DNA of 64,000 bases. Source: Lantana camara. Its lineage: Eukaryota > Streptophyta > Magnoliopsida > Lamiales > Verbenaceae. Positions 1 to 10,015 of the stretch are shown here, piece by piece. The notes below the pieces were generated by a model. It saw only the letters and a program-made list of their open reading frames with translations, searched no databases and was not told the DNA's origin. The position numbers were made by a program, and so were the translations under genes. The DNA lies in NCBI GenBank assembly GCA_037501455.1, contig CM074861.1:91179001-91243000 (forward strand), written 5' to 3'. How positions within the stretch are numbered: the first letter of the stretch is position 1; the number at the start of each line of letters is the position of its first letter.

Positions 1-3000
1 TGTTTAACGTGTTTTACTTTAAATCTTATTGAGTTACGGTTGTATTTTGCATCAAATCTATGTCCTTGGCATCAATTATGCGGCATGAGCATGTATTAAC
101 TGCATGCATTTATTCTTGAGATGGTTGTGAGTTCAGGTTATGAAGATAATATCAAACCACGGCCAATCTTTACGACAACCTCAACCTATTATAAGATATT
201 TTCTATAGGCTAGAAGGGTAAAGGAACGCACCGGGGAAAAATTTATCCAATGATTCAAGAGCTGTGGTCTTCATTCATCAAGTTAAGATTTAAGTCATAA
301 GGTTCGGATAGAAGAAGTAATTGTGGGAGTAATTCACAAGCTCTAGAAAGTTAGAGGAAAGTTCTCCAACTATGGTATCAAGGGTGAACCTCAATATGGT
401 GGAAAGTTGGGGTGTAATGATTTTATTCATAAGATCCACATGTATGTCACGCTAGGAAAACTTTTCAACTGAATATTTGTAGGAACCTTCACCCATGAGA
501 AAAGTGAGCAAAGTCTCGAAGACGTTTAGGTTGGGAGTTCCAACACCAAGAGGTGATGTTATAACTTGCAAAATAGACACGTGGGTTTACATTATAAAAG
601 AGGGTGATCAGCCGGGCTTAGGAGACTTATTTAACTCAAGGAAGAGGTGAAGGAGATTTTAGGGTACGAATAATTCAAGGTTCAGATTTGTGAGCAAATT
701 GAGGATCTTCGGTTCGTTGGAACAAAAATCAAGGTGTGAGAAGAAAGTAACTCAAGTGATTCATGTCGAAGTAAGAATTGGAAATTAAGTTTAGGATGAG
801 TCGAGACCCTTCGAGCTTTGAAATAGGATTTGGATCAACTTGGAAAATTTAAGAAGTTGAGCGATGTTTGGTTCATAAAAATGATAAATTGGAAGGATGG
901 AATAACGAGGTAATTGAGGTAGGTCTACAAGGAATTGAAATATTTTGGAGTTCGGGTTAAGAAAGAAGTCGGATGGGAAGAGTTAAAGAGAACGACTGAT
1001 ATGGCGATTTCAAGTTATGGTAAACTAAAGCGCTAAAGATTCTACCTTCGGTCAGATTGAGTTTATTTTCCATATCCAAGCTAATTGTCGTATTGAACAG
1101 TTGAATTGGAAGATATGGAGCAACAAGGGAATCGATAAAGAAAGGCGAGGAATTTATAAAGGAAAATTAGGTGCTCCAGTGTAAGCAATTGGAGGGTGAG
1201 TCCATTTAACTATTCGCACTCATAAAGGATAAACCGAGGACTTCAATGGAGGTGATGGCTAGGGAAGAATTCAGATAACAATTAGAGATTACTTCTTCGA
1301 AAGAAGGCAAGGTATCAATTGCATTGAAGTGGAAGTATTTGAGCAAGAATCATAATTTTGGTTATAAAGTTATGCGAACGGATACAAGAAAACTTTGATG
1401 AAGAAGATGTTCAAAAAGGAGGTTCGAGCAACACTTAGAAATCAATATTTTAGAAGGAATGTTTGGGGACAGAATCGAGTTCAAGAAATTTCCATTCTCA
1501 AGTAATGGAAATGTGCAAGTTGATGTTAGGGACTTTGAAGAATTGGAAGACCGTGGGTAACAAGAAATGACCAACCAATTCGAGGCATGATTGTAAATCA
1601 ACAAACAAGGAACAAGTGTTAAGCTAATAGATGCAACTACGGTGACAGGTTCAACGCATTCATAAGCACGTGCATCATACATTATTTTAAATCGTTTATA
1701 TCCTACCATTTATATGCGTATATTAATTGAGCTTAACTATTCTAATGTGTTACATCCTTAATTAGTTACAAGTGTGTTATGTGCATCGGCATCTTAACCC
1801 AACATGCATTTTAAGTGTTTTCTTGATAGGAACTCTCCCCACCCCACTTATCAAGCAATACTTCAACCGAGACACAACCGAATCATGATAAGGAAAATAA
1901 AGGGATGGCAAAGTATGGGTCAAAAGGAAAAGAGTAGTTGAGAGGGCGGGGAAAGTAGTCGGAAGTTGGAATGAAAGAAGTGGGTCACTATTCCTATCAA
2001 TCGTTTCAAGGGTAAATGTGAGAAAATTTCTGTACAAGTGGCGAGATTTGAATCATTTGTGCCAAGGAAGTAAGTTAAAGAATTTGAGAACCTTTAAGAA
2101 AATTTTAAAAGTGATGTTACGAATTAACGAATAAGGATAGGAATTCTTAAGGGGAGAGTCGACCGGGAAATAACCTCAAATTCATGGATTGGCTCGAACA
2201 GATTACTTCCAATAGAGGCAACAAAAATGCAAGAGTTAACCACAATGGGATTTCACGAAAGTGGAAAAAGGAAAAGAATTAGATGATTATGATATTCGAT
2301 GACACTTAAGTTTGGGGTGAGAAAATCTTGAGAATAATTTCAAGAAGGAGAAGCCCTTCAAGAACTGGAAATGGGTATTCAAGAAATGGTAGGAGAATTA
2401 GCACTCGGTGAAATTTCGAGATCAAGGTAAGGAAGACTTCAGGAATAATATTGAAAGAGATGAGTGCCTTGAGAAATGAAGATATGGATTCAAAGAGAGT
2501 TGAAAAGTTAATGGATAAGACAGGGTAAAGTTTTCGGAATAATACCGGAAGAGGTAAGTGCTTCAAGAGTAGAAGGTGAGTATTCAAGAAGTGTTTGGGA
2601 ATTAAAATGACAAGGTAGAGTAAAGAATGAACGATGATGACTTGGGTTGAAATATTAACATCATTGGACTCTTAACACCGGACACGTATGAATTCAAGTC
2701 TTCCAAGGTTGAACGGATTGGGCTCTCTATATAACGTGTTTCTTATCTTGGAAAGGATGGGGACGAAAAAGAACTTCGAGGAAAAATTTTGGTAAAAAAG
2801 GTACCAGATAAGAGAATTGATCATGGAAGCAGGATTAAATTGTCATTTAAGTATTGGATTTCGGGGATTTTATGTTCGATGCTATGGGTGGAGGAATCTC
2901 CAACATCAAATCGAGTGTTGAAATGGATCACTACCATGGAAGACTCCCGAACAATGGTGAACGGTACACTTAATCATGCATATCACGTGCATCATGAATT

Positions 3001-3094
3001 CTCTTATTATTGCAATTAACATGATTCTACTTGCCTTGTATGATAACTATGTGAATGCTTCCATAATTGCTTACTTGAGTTGTAGTTCTATTTG

Positions 3095-3236
3095 AATAAG
3101 AGCCAGGGTGCTCTCATTTCATGTTTGAGAGACGGGGTTCTCTCTTTGTTGTTTGAGAGACGGGGTTCTCTCTTTGTTGCTCGAGAGACGGGGTTCTCTC
3201 GTGACTTGGTTGAGAGACGGGGCTCTCTCATTGTTG
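3095..3236 (+). repeat. Tandem array of GAGAGA-CGGGG-TCTCTC hairpins before the polypurine tract
   Basis: Four close copies of GAGAGACGGGGTTCTCTC (the last with CTCTCTC) follow one more diverged unit, spaced about 28 bases apart. Each copy is itself an inverted repeat (GAGAGA/TCTCTC around a G-rich loop). The same motif occurs four to five times at 61305-61425 at the equivalent place in the minus-strand element, so it is a family trait and not local slippage. Function unknown. Confidence 0.75.
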
Positions 3237-3282
3237 CTAAGTTTAAAACTTGACAATGGACCTAGGGACCAGGTCCTTTTGA

Positions 3283-3304
3283 GGGGGGGGGGGGGGGGGA
3301 GAAT
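3283..3304 (+). other. Polypurine tract of the LTR A element
   Basis: A run of 17 G residues (3283-3299) followed by AGAAT lies immediately before the LTR start TGTAACG. Plus-strand DNA synthesis of LTR retroelements is primed from such a tract. The pure G run is longer than in the sister element at 61243-61262 and probably expanded by slippage. Confidence 0.75.
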
Positions 3305-4196
3305 TGTAACGCCCCGATTTTTCCATTTATGAATTATGTGATATTATATAAATTTCATAACATTATATGCATTATATTTCTAAGAATTTATATATGAATG
3401 GTCGTTAATGTGAATTTACGTGAATTAAATTGCTAATGTGACTAATGCTCATACGTGTCTTTAGTTGATCATTTATACAAATGTGTGGATTTAATTACAC
3501 AACATGAAATGGTTTCAATTGATCTTTTACCATGAGACAATACTTGATTGCATTAATTAAGATATTCCAAGGGCCTAAGTGCAAAATGTGGTGACTCATG
3601 CATATTAGTGGAAGAATCATGTAAATATCTTTTATCTCTTCCATGACATTCCATTCATTCCATCTCTTGAGAACACATATACACATTGGCTCCCATTTTC
3701 TCACGATCAAAGCTCAAGAGAAGAAGAAGGAAGTTTCATCATTTTTCAAGCTAAAATTCAAAGGAAATTGCATATCTTGGGAGCATCTTCATCATCATCA
3801 TCTCATCTTTATTATTTCTTCCATTTCAAGGTATATATATGAGTATGTGATGAATTTCTTAAGTTGGTTATTGAGTAGAGCTTGGTGACTTTGTGTGATT
3901 CCTTGTTTATTCATGGTTAGAAGTATGATTATGATCAATAGACTTGAAGACTTGCATGAATTCATGAGTTATATGGAAGTTTATGACATGAATTTGTGTG
4001 GGTTTGTTGGATGAATTCTTATGAATCAAAGCATGTTTCCATGGAGTATATGATGCATAATTGATACATATGAGTTTTATGCATGATATATGGTTGTGTT
4101 AGATGATTTTGGGTGAGTTTTGGTGTGACTTTACTCCCTTTTTCTTCCCTCCCCTGTTTTCCCCTGTTTCTTCTCGGTTTTCAGCTGAAAATGCTC

Positions 4197-4320
4197 TACC
4201 CGGCCGGGTAAATTCATGAAGAAAAAGTACCCGGGCGGGTAGATTAGTCCAGTGGGTTTTTTTGCACTTTTTCCCCGGCCGGGTAAATTTTGACCTGTAG
4301 TTTTTCCCGGCCGGTTACCC
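4197..4320 (+). repeat. Cluster of CCCGGCCGGG palindromes in LTR A
   Basis: Four GC-rich motifs: a perfect 14-bp palindrome TACCCGGCCGGGTA at 4197-4210, a one-mismatch version at 4228-4241, and related copies at about 4273-4286 and 4305-4316. They stand out from AT-rich surroundings. LTR F has four related motifs at the equivalent place. Confidence 0.7.
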
Positions 4321-5282
4321 CCTCAAATAAACTCGGATTGACCTGATTTTTAACTTTTTTGCAACCTCTTCAAGTCTAGAACAATCTCCAATTGGAATCA
4401 TCTCAATATCTTTTGTCATTTGTGAGTTATAATCAATTCTTTTAGGTGTCGCCACTTTCCCGAAAAACTGCACTCGCCTAACTTCAAGCTTACGCCATTT
4501 TCTCCTCACTTTGAACTAGAAAACGATCCATATATATTCCGAAAGGTCTTTGTGTCTACTTTCATTCCAATAAGTAAAAATTAATTTCCACTTCTAGAAT
4601 TAAAGATATTCCAGTTTTCCCTCAGCATGTAAGTTTCTTAAAATTGTCCGTCTTTACCAAACTTCCCCTAAACCTTCCTTATTGCATTCCTTTCACTCTC
4701 TTGGCTCCCATATGTGAATTATATGATATTTATACTTGATTAATTGATAAGTATGCTCCTACTTGACACTTCTTGATACTTAATTGCTCAAACGTTATTG
4801 GTTGACATCATGCGTTATATGAATTGAACTTTAAATAATTGAATGATATGAATACATGATTTCTTGTTATTAATTTCACCTCTTAGGTGTTATTTGGTGT
4901 TTATACATGCTTAGTGTTAATTGCTTGCTTGGTTTTATTTAAATTACATGAACATTTCCGTGCGTCATACTTGGTCTCATATTGAGTCATGTCTCACGAG
5001 TTCCTACTATTCCCTTTCTTGTCCAGTTTTTCTCCAGGGCGGAGATCATGGATCGTGTGGGCATTGTCTTGTACCCTTATCTTGTCCCGTCGTTCGTCAG
5101 GTGAGGTTTAAATTCTAGCTACTTAGAACCCTTACAACCCTACGTGTGTTTTCGGCCAAAAGTATATGTATATGTATAGTTTTCAAATCTTATTGATTTA
5201 CAACGGATTTAATGAATTGAACGTATTGATTGATTGATTGATTGAATGTTTTGGCGAGTAACTATTGTTCACGTTGGGCCCC

Positions 5283-5470
5283 GAGGGTAGTGTATTGAGT
5301 CAACCGGGGAAGCAAGGGCTGACGGGTAACTCTTGCACTACCCTCACCATTGTGGGATCACCTCTGAATCCACCAGGAGGTTTGGTGGAGGAAGAAATCC
5401 CGTGCGTGGGAGTCATGTTCCTGACGTACACCATGATTGGATGGTTGGGTCTTGCAAGCCCGCCATCACC
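5283..5470 (+). other. Conserved hairpin-forming block in LTR A
   Basis: This block is far better conserved among LTRs A, B, C, F and G than the sequence around it. Stem 1 pairs GAGGGTAGTG (5283-5292) with CACTACCCTC (5336-5345), with a second short pairing GAGT/ACTC inside it. Stem 2 is TCCACC/GGTGGA within an outer GGGAT/ATCCC. Stem 3 pairs ATGG(T)TGGG with CCCGCCAT around a CTTGCAAG loop. A one-base indel between stems 1 and 2 breaks the reading frame that is open in C, F and G, which argues for RNA and not protein function. Confidence 0.6.
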
Positions 5471-6229
5471 CAGAGGAAGAAGGATGTATTGATTGAAATT
5501 GCTAATTGTGCACGGAATTGTTTGTGTGATCACCTAACTCACTAATGAATTGAATGATTGTACACTTTTGGTGAAAGGTTGGAGATTTGCCCTCACTCGC
5601 CGGGCCACGTATTGAAGTGATCGTGATTGAATTATTAAATTGATTAGTTGTAATCTCGGGCGAGCCCTACTTTTTTATTGAACTTATATTGCCTTCTTTT
5701 ATAAAATCTTACCCGAGATTATAGTTTGCATGGTAATTGCGCATATATTTACTTATACCCCTCGCTCAGTCCGTGTTGGACTGACCCCTCAACTTTTCAG
5801 TTTTGCAGGATCGAGCTAGGCGGGAATTAGAGTCTAGCTTGTGTTTTATTCGGGTCTAGCACTTCACCTCATATTTTGGTTCATGTATTGATACTTCTTA
5901 TATTTTGTATTATGCCTTATTCATGTTGGATACGATATTGTATTGATATGTAAATGTTGGTATCTATTAGTAAATATGTAAATATGGTATCTATAAGTAT
6001 TGAATGTTATTGGTTCAGTTTTTATTGCTCCGAATTGTTTATTGGTATTAATTGAGGGTACCCGCCTAGCTTTTGAGTTTTTTATTGTCACCCGTTCGCT
6101 ATAGTTTTGGTTCATGTACGGATCATCCATTTCGTATGTGGACTGAGCTATAGTGCGGGGGTGTGGCATCTCAGCGTTCCGGGTGTTACATTCCGGGTGC
6201 TACAGGATCTATGGATGTGTGGCATTAGA

Positions 6230-6661
6230 TAAGACAATCACTCTCGCCTTATATATTTGTACTCTACATAGAACAACTTACGTATATGATTGAGGAGGTC
6301 ATTTCAGCTGGACAATGGAAGCTAATTAAGGTATGTCAGAAAGGCCCTCACATCTTACACTTGCTTTTTACGAACAGTATAATATTGGGCTAAAACTACT
6401 ATAGATGAAACGAAGTGCATTCAAAGTGTGGTTGAGGCATTTCACAAGGCATTAGACCTCAAATTAAACTTCAGCAAATCACATGTGTTGTTCACACCTT
6501 ATATGTCAAATGATTTAAAACAACAGGTTACTAGAATTTTGGGCATGGAAAGTACAAACAACTTAAGGAACTATTTGGGAGTATGGAAGAATTTTGGCCG
6601 AAACTGTAATGGATATGTCTCGACTATGATTAAGAGAGTTAAGAAATGCTTCTTAGGATAG
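6230..6661 (+). pseudogene. LINE (L1-type) reverse transcriptase relic
   Basis: A decayed piece of a non-LTR retrotransposon reverse transcriptase. Reading from about 6233, the peptide has the plant LINE signature RQ..LSPYIFVLYIEQL (the GDP of the usual RQGDPLSPY is missing), then GPHILHLLFTNS where the catalytic box is normally HLFFADD. A stop-rich stretch follows. From 6428 the frame reads AFHKALDLKLNFSKS and NNLRNYLGV, equivalent to the conserved 'G..iN..KS...F' and 'LGV' region downstream of the active site. Both catalytic aspartates are lost, so this is a dead fragment of about 430 bp without recognisable 5' or 3' ends. Confidence 0.7.
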
Positions 6662-6910
6662 AAAGCCAAAACAACAAATCTTGTCGGGTGAATGACACTT
6701 ATTTTGTGCATCATGAGCTCAATCTCCATCTATCACAAGCACATAAATTGGTTCTCCAAACAAATGTACACTATACTTGATTGATTTAAATACAACTTTC
6801 TTTAGGAGACTCATACAATAAGGAAATGTACCCATCTTGTAGATTGGAAGAAGGTGGTTAGAAAAAAATAAAAAGACAGATTGAGTCTTAGAGAAGCCCA
6901 AAAAGAAATA
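6662..6910. other. No recognised feature
   Basis: Between the LINE relic and the MITE I see no gene, motif or repeat that I recognise. The last nine bases (6902-6910, AAAGAAATA) are the left target duplication of the MITE. Confidence 0.5.
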
Positions 6911-7270
6911 GGGTGAATTACATTTGAGTACCCTTAGGTTTGACCTAATTACAACGCAGTTCCTATTCTTTTAATTATTACTATATAGTCCCTAAGGTAT
7001 GATTTCAAACTAGGGTCCTTTAACACCATTAGGGTTCTCAGGGACCAGTATGTAATTACAATTTAATATAGGGATCATTTTGTAACATAATAAAACAATG
7101 AGGGATGCATTTGTAATTTATAGCTAAATTTAAATTATGATGTTTAGGGATCTCAGATGTAGGGACCTCAAACGGAAAGAATACCTCAGGGACTATATGA
7201 TAATAATCGAAAGAATAGGGACTACATTGTAATTAACCCAAACCTGAGGATACTCAAATGTAATTCGCCC
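6911..7270. mobile_element. 360-bp Mutator-type MITE with long TIRs and 9-bp TSD
   Basis: Starts GGGTGAATTACATTTGAGTA; the reverse complement of its right end starts GGGCGAATTACATTTGAGTA. Similarity of the two ends continues for roughly 75 bp with a few mismatches. The element is flanked by a perfect 9-bp direct repeat AAAGAAATA (6902-6910 and 7271-7279). Nine-base duplications are the hallmark of Mutator-like transposition. There is no coding capacity, so it depended on a transposase in trans. Confidence 0.85.
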
Positions 7271-7303
7271 AAAGAAATATAACGATGCTAAACTTATGTA
7301 AAT

Positions 7304-7344
7304 AAATTAAATAATAAACGTGCAACGCATGTTCATTTCACTAG
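7304..7344 (+). mobile_element. Helitron-like 3' terminus
   Basis: AACGTGC-AAC-GCATGTT can form a 7-bp stem (one G-T pair), followed after a short spacer by CTAG and then T. This is the canonical Helitron 3' end and insertion context. GLR copy a homology (intron 1) starts right after it. The 5' end (TC) was not found, so the length is unknown. Confidence 0.4.
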
Positions 7345-7609
7345 TTTGTTTAAAGTTCTGAGTAATCTTTCAAGCATGACGTAAATATATGTTTCTGTCC
7401 GTTTTATATTCTGAAAGAAGCAATGCCTCGTTTTATGGTAGATAAGCAGGGAATGCAGGCGTTTATAGTTTCCTTTCAAAAGTAGTTGACTTAAGAAGCA
7501 AGAACAGAATGTGACTAACGGAAGACATTATTAGCTTATTAGTGTCCACCCAAGCCTAGTTTCGATATCATCAAGCGCTGTGTGTGTGAGAAAGAGAAAG
7601 AGAGAGTAC

Positions 7610-7865
7610 CTGCTTCAGCTGCAGCAACAACATCTCCCTTGGAGTCCCTGTTATACAGAATAATTCTAGTCTTGTAATGTTCATGTGCGGTGTAGAAAGC
7701 AGAAAGTGCCATATTGATGCAATTCCACCCCATCAGTCCATCATCACTATCCATGTCTAGCACCACTCCGACTCTTACGGGGATAGGTGCTTGCCGCACC
7801 ATGGCCTTAGTGTTGCTCAAAATGAAGAAAGAGAAAACGGCTAGGATGGAAGGTTTATTCTCCAT
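7610..7865 (-). pseudogene. Orphan exon 1 of a glutamate receptor-like gene (copy a)
   Basis: Encodes 85 residues: a hydrophobic signal peptide (MENKPSILAVFSFFILS) and the start of the extracellular ligand-binding (ANF/LIVBP-like) domain, with IPVRVGVVLDMDSD and NCINMALSAFY. These match exon 1 of copies b and c. The start is the ATG at 7865, aligned with the starts of both paralogues. The exon ends at a consensus donor (GCAG|GTACTC), in the same phase as in copy c. About 265 bp of intron 1 homology follows (to 7345), then stops at a Helitron-like end. No later exons are present to the left. It is shorter than copy c by seven codons in the signal peptide. Without channel exons it cannot make a receptor. 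Confidence 0.8.
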
Positions 7866-8632
7866 TATTACCAAAATCCCAGCTTTGAAAATACATTGAG
7901 AGTTTATAAAGAGGACAGTGTTGTTTCTTTGGTGTAATAAGAAGGAAGGTTCTCAGTATTTGTGTATTGATTGATTATGTCTGTTTTCTAAATATGGTGT
8001 CCAAAATCACAATCTGTGTCCTGTGATGCCGCCTTCCCATGTCAATAAGTTTGAACTCATCTTGTAAGCTTTAGCGATGAGGTCCTATTCTTGACATTGA
8101 AACCCGAGTAAAAGTATTCATATGAAGACAAGATTAACTTTAAGGAAACAATTTTGATATACAACCCAAAATGTTGACAACTTTTGGTGTCATTTAAATA
8201 TTTGTAGGCGAGCAGGCAAGGCAAGTCATCATTGTATGACTTTGCAAGTTTCCCTGAAATTACAGGCGAACTTTACTTCAATAGGAAATTGGGTGATTAA
8301 CACCGACTACTTCTGAGTATTTGTTGAAGATTTGTTCTCAGTGGAAATTATGATGTAATTCCTAAAGTAAAATCTCCAAAAACCTATTGGTTCGCTTAAT
8401 TATTTCTAATATGATAATACCCAATAAACTATTTAGCGATAATTACAATACTCCTTTGACCTTGACCCACAACATAATTACGAAAATAATCCTTAGAGTT
8501 GAGGGAAAAAAATTTCGGAGCAGGGTGTTATTTGTAATTTCTAAGGTGTTTTCCGGTTCAAACCTCAGTGTGTCTTTGCTAATTTCTCACGGGATATTCG
8601 TAATTGGATTAAAACTTAGGGGATATCCGTAA
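7866..8632. other. Former GLR copy a upstream region
   Basis: No gene. The first 450 bases are similar to the sequences upstream of copies b (20514-21000) and c (31673-32200). They include a TATA-like TTTATAAAC on the minus strand (plus 7903-7910), about 40 bases before the ATG; copies b and c have TATATAAAC and GTATAAAC in the equivalent place. The last nine bases (TATCCGTAA) are the left target duplication of the following MULE. Confidence 0.5.
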
Positions 8633-9368
8633 GGGATAATTACAATTTTAGTCATCCAACTATACAACTTATTCTCTTTTAATCCCTGACTTTCCAATTT
8701 TACAAGAATGGTCACTGAACTACCACTTTTTTTACAATTTTGGTCCTGCCGTCAGCCTTGTCGTTAACTGAAACGGAATATTCGTATTAGTTACTCAAGT
8801 ACGGGTCACGTGACTAACTTTGTTAACCCTATTTCGGAAATCACCTGAATTAGTGAAAAATTGCAACATTTTCACCCCCAAATCGAATGAACCCTAGACC
8901 CCAACTTCCCCCAATTCTTCCTTGTGCTAAAAGCTCTAGAATTTTTCAACTTCGCAGCTCTAAAGCATGTAATAGAAGATTAAATTTTGTGTTGTTGGTG
9001 ATTGCAAGCTGTCGGAGTGCAATTTTTCGAAGAGACACAAGGTGCGGGAGTGCAAGCTCTTGAATATGACAAGACTTTCATAAGTATTTGGAGGAGATAT
9101 GGCTCTCAGGCCTCCATGGGTACGGGCACGACCTGAATATTGTGAGCATTTTCACTTCTTGGTTTGAATTTTTTTGGGGTGACAATGTTTGCTTGGTTTG
9201 CAATAAGTTCTTGGTATTGAATGGGTATTTTTTGCAACTTCTTGAGTATTTCATTTCTTGAGTATTTTCCAATGGGTATTTTCTAGAGTCCATCTGTTCA
9301 TATGGGTATTCCGTTTCTTGAGGTGATTCGTTGAGTGGTATTTCATTTCTTGAATATTTCCCAATGGT

Positions 9369-9779
9369 TTGCTTGGTTCTCAAGCCTCCAACTTCTTTGA
9401 TTCTGAGCCTCTGATTGACTTCTCATTTCTTGATGATCCACCCACTAAAGAGCATGTTACACCCAATTCTGATGATAGTGATGATAGTGAGTGTGAGTCA
9501 TTTGAAGATAGTGACTATGATATGTATGAAGATGATGCAAATTATGGTGACTTAGTTGATAGTGATGTTGAATTGTATGGATGTGAGGAACAAGCTAAAA
9601 AAAAGAAAAATTTTGATTTTTTAACACAAGACGAGGTGGAAAAATTTGAGGTAGAGATTTATGGGGATGTAGAGGACAGTGAGGAGTTTGAGAGTGTGTT
9701 GGGTCAGATGAAGAAGCTGGGCAATCATTCCCTAGATTTAATCCCACAACTGATGGTAAGGCAACTGGGATTAAGATAG
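9369..9779 (+). pseudogene. N-terminal relic of a MULE transposase
   Basis: A strongly acidic open frame (DSDDSDECESFEDSDYDMYE, then more Asp/Glu-rich sequence) of the kind that precedes the MULE transposase core. At about 9705-9715 the meaningful frame shifts: in the next frame the sequence reads SDEEAGQSFPRFNPTTDG, resembling the 'FP.FN..TD' box at the start of plant MuDR-type transposase core regions. The frame at 9369 begins with TTG, and no good ATG precedes the acidic part, so the start is uncertain. The DDE catalytic region that should follow is missing. The family assignment is by recognition of composition and the short box, supported by the MULE TIRs. Confidence 0.5.
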
Positions 9780-9913
9780 ATGGCTCCTCAAACAAAATAA
9801 AATCAGTCAATGTAAATTGGAATACATTCTTGCACAATTTGTTTTTATTCCTTGGTTATCTTATGGTACACTGTTCTAAATAATATGGTTTCTTTTTTCT
9901 TTTTTTTTTTTAG

Positions 9914-10015
9914 CTCACTCAAAACTCCACATCAAGCACACCGATGATAGTACGAGGAGGTGCAAATTTCATCACAGTGCCCAACCTCCAAAAAGCAAGT
10001 CAGAAAGGAAATTAA
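9914..10015 (+). pseudogene. Possible C-terminal exon relic of the same MULE transposase
   Basis: A pyrimidine tract ending TTTTTTTAG (9913) looks like a splice acceptor. The following short frame reads TPMIVRGGANFITVPNLQKA and stops at 10013-10015. An 'RGG.N......L..A' tail is, from memory, common at the C terminus of plant MULE transposases. The exon is too short for certainty; its position between MULE TIRs supports it. Confidence 0.35.

Larger units (their letters stand above)
1..3304 (+). other. Decayed internal region of a long-LTR gypsy element
   Basis: No convincing coding region survives here; the open frames are short and carry no recognised domain. The assignment rests on position and on the last 350 bases. 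About 2955-3010 matches the reverse complement of 61550-61610, the 3' untranslated part of the gag-only element at the right end of the window. It is followed by the same hairpin array and a polypurine tract directly abutting LTR A. The upstream 2.7 kb is purine-rich on the plus strand, as decayed gag-pol often is, but I could not recognise protease, reverse transcriptase or integrase motifs. The 5' LTR lies outside the window. Confidence 0.5.
3305..6204 (+). mobile_element. LTR A: 3' LTR of an old Ty3/gypsy element (about 2.9 kb)
   Basis: Begins TGTAACGCCCCG directly after the polypurine tract and ends GGGTGCTACA. The same start and end occur in LTR C (34609-36273) and, inverted, in LTR F (58498-61242). 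The last bases are duplicated: the motif TTCCGGGTGYTACA occurs twice in a row at about 6177-6204. It contains palindromes at 4197-4320, a splice-donor-like site at 5101, the conserved structured block at 5283-5470 and an acceptor-like site at 5807. No matching 5' LTR is in the window, so a target duplication cannot be tested. Confidence 0.8.

Noticed and set aside
1362..2587. Several minus-strand open frames in the decayed gypsy interior
   Set aside because: Lys/Leu/Phe-rich shadow translations of purine-rich DNA without domains.
2789..3019. Plus-strand open frame of 76 codons before the hairpin array
   Set aside because: It overlaps a region homologous to non-coding 3' sequence of the gag-only element and shows no domain.
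5265..5545. Conserved 'GPEGSVLSQPGKQG' peptide in the LTRs
   Set aside because: Open in C, F and G, but broken by an indel in A and by a stop in B; no ATG near the start. The conserved base pairing explains the similarity better, so I do not call a gene.
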